Source of the DNA: Metabacillus crassostreae
GTDB lineage: Bacteria; Bacillota; Bacilli; Bacillales; Bacillaceae
DNA length: 64,000 nucleotides
Direction of reading: 5' to 3'
Assembly: GCF_016908395.1 (NCBI RefSeq)
Contig: NZ_JAFBDU010000002.1
Coordinates: forward strand, 124,001-188,000
Positions 62,816 through 64,000 of the stretch are shown piece after piece; positions within the stretch are counted from its first letter, which is position 1; each line of letters begins with the position of its first letter. The notes under the pieces were generated by a model. It was given only the letters and a program-made list of their open reading frames with translations, made no database searches and was not told where the DNA came from. Position numbers and translations under genes: made by a program.

Positions 62816-64000
62816 TCACTCTTTCATTTTTTTTCCTATAAGAACATTTCCTTCTTTGTCTTTTCCTGTAAAAACCAATGTAGAATTCCATCTACTCCAG
62901 TCCCAGGCAGGTAGTGCATACAAAGTAAATATTTTCTCCTCAAAACCCAGCTCAAATTGATTATCATCTTTATATATCCAATGTCCGTTATGAATATGTT
63001 CTATTTTTCCTTCTGATAAAAGATGCATTGGTTTAGAAACAAGTTGATTATTATCGTTCCGGTCCATTTCTATTACTTCCCATAAGCCTGTTAACTGACT
63101 AGGGTTGATCGTTTGTTCTTTTTCACCTGCATAACGCTCAGGTGATACAAGTGGCCATCCATCATTTGTCCATACAATTTTTCGGATATGTAATGCATGA
63201 TGTTTTTTTGTTTTCTCACCTCTAGCATGATGACAAACAAAATAATCGTTTCCATCTTTTAATACCGAATTATGTCCAGGACCTATCCAGCCCTCAGCAT
63301 CACCAAATTTATAGCCTCCAAGTATTTTCAATCCTGTATCATTTGGAGAAATCTCGATATTCGTCATATCATTTCCATTGAAGTCTACATAAGGTCCTTC
63401 AATTTTATCTGCTCGAGCAACCCGAATATTGTAATCTCTAAACAAAGAGTCATAAGAAACAAACAGATAGTACTTTTTAAATTCTGGATGATACACAATA
63501 TATGGACCTTCTACTGCCGCTTCAACACTATGTGGTCTTTTTGAGATTAAGATTCCATCATTTTGTTCTATTAATTTCCCAGTGGAAGGGTCAACTTTTG
63601 CAACAAATATACCGCCAAAAAATGATCCGTATACCATCCAAGGATTTCCTTCTTCATCAAAAGTGATATTAGGATCAATGGCATTTGGGATACTTTCACC
63701 ATGCTTAGTTTTAATAACCTCACCCTGATCTACCCAGGGCCCTTCAATATTATTACTTGTTGCAACGCCAATAAATGATTGATTTTTCCCAAATTGAGAA
63801 GCTGCATAATACAAGTAATAAGTATCACCATATTTTGTTACATCAGGAGCCCATAATCCTTTTGCACCTGTCCACTCATGTGCTTCTGTTGGAATTTCTT
63901 CAAATGCATGTCCAACCCACTCCCAATGAATTAAGTCTTTAGATTTTCTTACTTGAATTCCACCTGTTGGTTCGCCACCAACCTTGGCATCAGTAGAAAA
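62816..64000 (-). CDS. GH43 arabinanase/arabinosidase, C-terminal part (cut by window edge)
   Basis: The frame is open to the right edge, giving at least 394 residues; the true start lies beyond 64000 and the TTG at 63814 is not a start. GH43 five-blade propeller features: WAPDV, then AIDPNITFDEEGNPWMVYGS (with the pKa-modulating Asp), AAVEGPYIVYH (acid Glu) and GWIGPGHNSV, typical of arabinan endo-1,5-alpha-L-arabinosidases. A small C-terminal domain of about 100 residues follows. Whether it is secreted cannot be seen. It supplies arabino-oligosaccharides to the AbfA-AraBDA route. Confidence 0.85.
   Translation of the reverse strand, partial: FSTDAKVGGEPTGGIQVRKSKDLIHWEWVGHAFEEIPTEAHEWTGAKGLWAPDVTKYGDTYYLYYAASQFGKNQSFIGVATSNNIEGPWVDQGEVIKTKHGESIPNAIDPNITFDEEGNPWMVYGSFFGGIFVAKVDPSTGKLIEQNDGILISKRPHSVEAAVEGPYIVYHPEFKKYYLFVSYDSLFRDYNIRVARADKIEGPYVDFNGNDMTNIEISPNDTGLKILGGYKFGDAEGWIGPGHNSVLKDGNDYFVCHHARGEKTKKHHALHIRKIVWTNDGWPLVSPERYAGEKEQTINPSQLTGLWEVIEMDRNDNNQLVSKPMHLLSEGKIEHIHNGHWIYKDDNQFELGFEEKIFTLYALPAWDWSRWNSTLVFTGKDKEGNVLIGKKMKE

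Noticed and set aside
1..64000. Prophage, CRISPR array, rRNA or tRNA genes
   Set aside because: No integrase, phage structural genes, regularly spaced repeats or tRNA-like cloverleaf sequences were recognised on reading.

Overview
The window comes from a low-GC, endospore-former-type Firmicute, most likely a member of the Bacillaceae. Evidence: strong AGGAGG ribosome binding sites with frequent TTG and GTG starts, a proline T-box leader, a near-perfect sigma-W promoter, AraR- and LacI-type operators, and closest recalled relatives in Bacillus (IspA, PutBCP, YlbL, AzoR, AraABD, AbfA, YesL). I cannot name the genus. Two genes are cut by the edges: a flotillin at the left and a GH43 arabinanase at the right. 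No tRNA, rRNA, CRISPR array or intact insertion sequence was seen.

Layout. 1-9.5 kb: flotillin with a sigma-W promoter, intracellular subtilisin, a possible type I toxin-like locus (1.5-1.7 kb), the proline catabolic genes putB-pruA-putP, several small genes, one copy of a dispersed repeat and azoreductase. 9.6-16.4 kb: PEP carboxylase, a hydrolase and a two-component system. 16.5-27.2 kb: a large sugar locus made of two divergent units. One is isomerase, ABC binding protein, two permeases and an oxidoreductase. The other is LacI, oxidoreductase, ThuA-like protein and oxidoreductase. 27.7-35.5 kb: a YlbL-type protease, a TPR-dynamin-like GTPase, small membrane proteins and a lipoprotein/ATP-grasp/DUF350 operon. 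36-41.7 kb: 5-oxoprolinase (pxpBCA) and proline biosynthesis (proBA) behind a T-box. 41.7-44.7 kb: MBL hydrolase-TetR-MATE unit with twin operators. 44.9-51.3 kb: alpha-glucoside operon. 51.5-56.3 kb: small membrane proteins, an SGNH hydrolase, a second sugar isomerase and an AraC regulator. 56.6-64 kb: arabinose/arabinan genes araBDA-abfA and a GH43 enzyme.

How the parts fit. Plant polysaccharide use is a theme: GH43 and GH51 release L-arabinose, and AraBDA feed it to the pentose phosphate pathway. The alpha-glucosidase operon handles imported maltodextrin-like sugars. The 16-27 kb locus probably handles a glycoside through oxidised (keto) sugar intermediates. Neither ABC importer has an ATPase gene here, so a shared MsmX-type ATPase is expected elsewhere. 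Glutamate/proline metabolism is the second theme: catabolism (putBCP), synthesis (proBA) and clearance of 5-oxoproline (pxpBCA), a by-product of the ProB product.

Most notable for follow-up: the lipoprotein/ATP-grasp/DUF350 operon, the keto-sugar locus with its spaced operators, the TPR-dynamin GTPase, the four-copy palindromic repeat that sits mostly between convergent genes, and the small toxin-like peptide converging on a short RNA unit.
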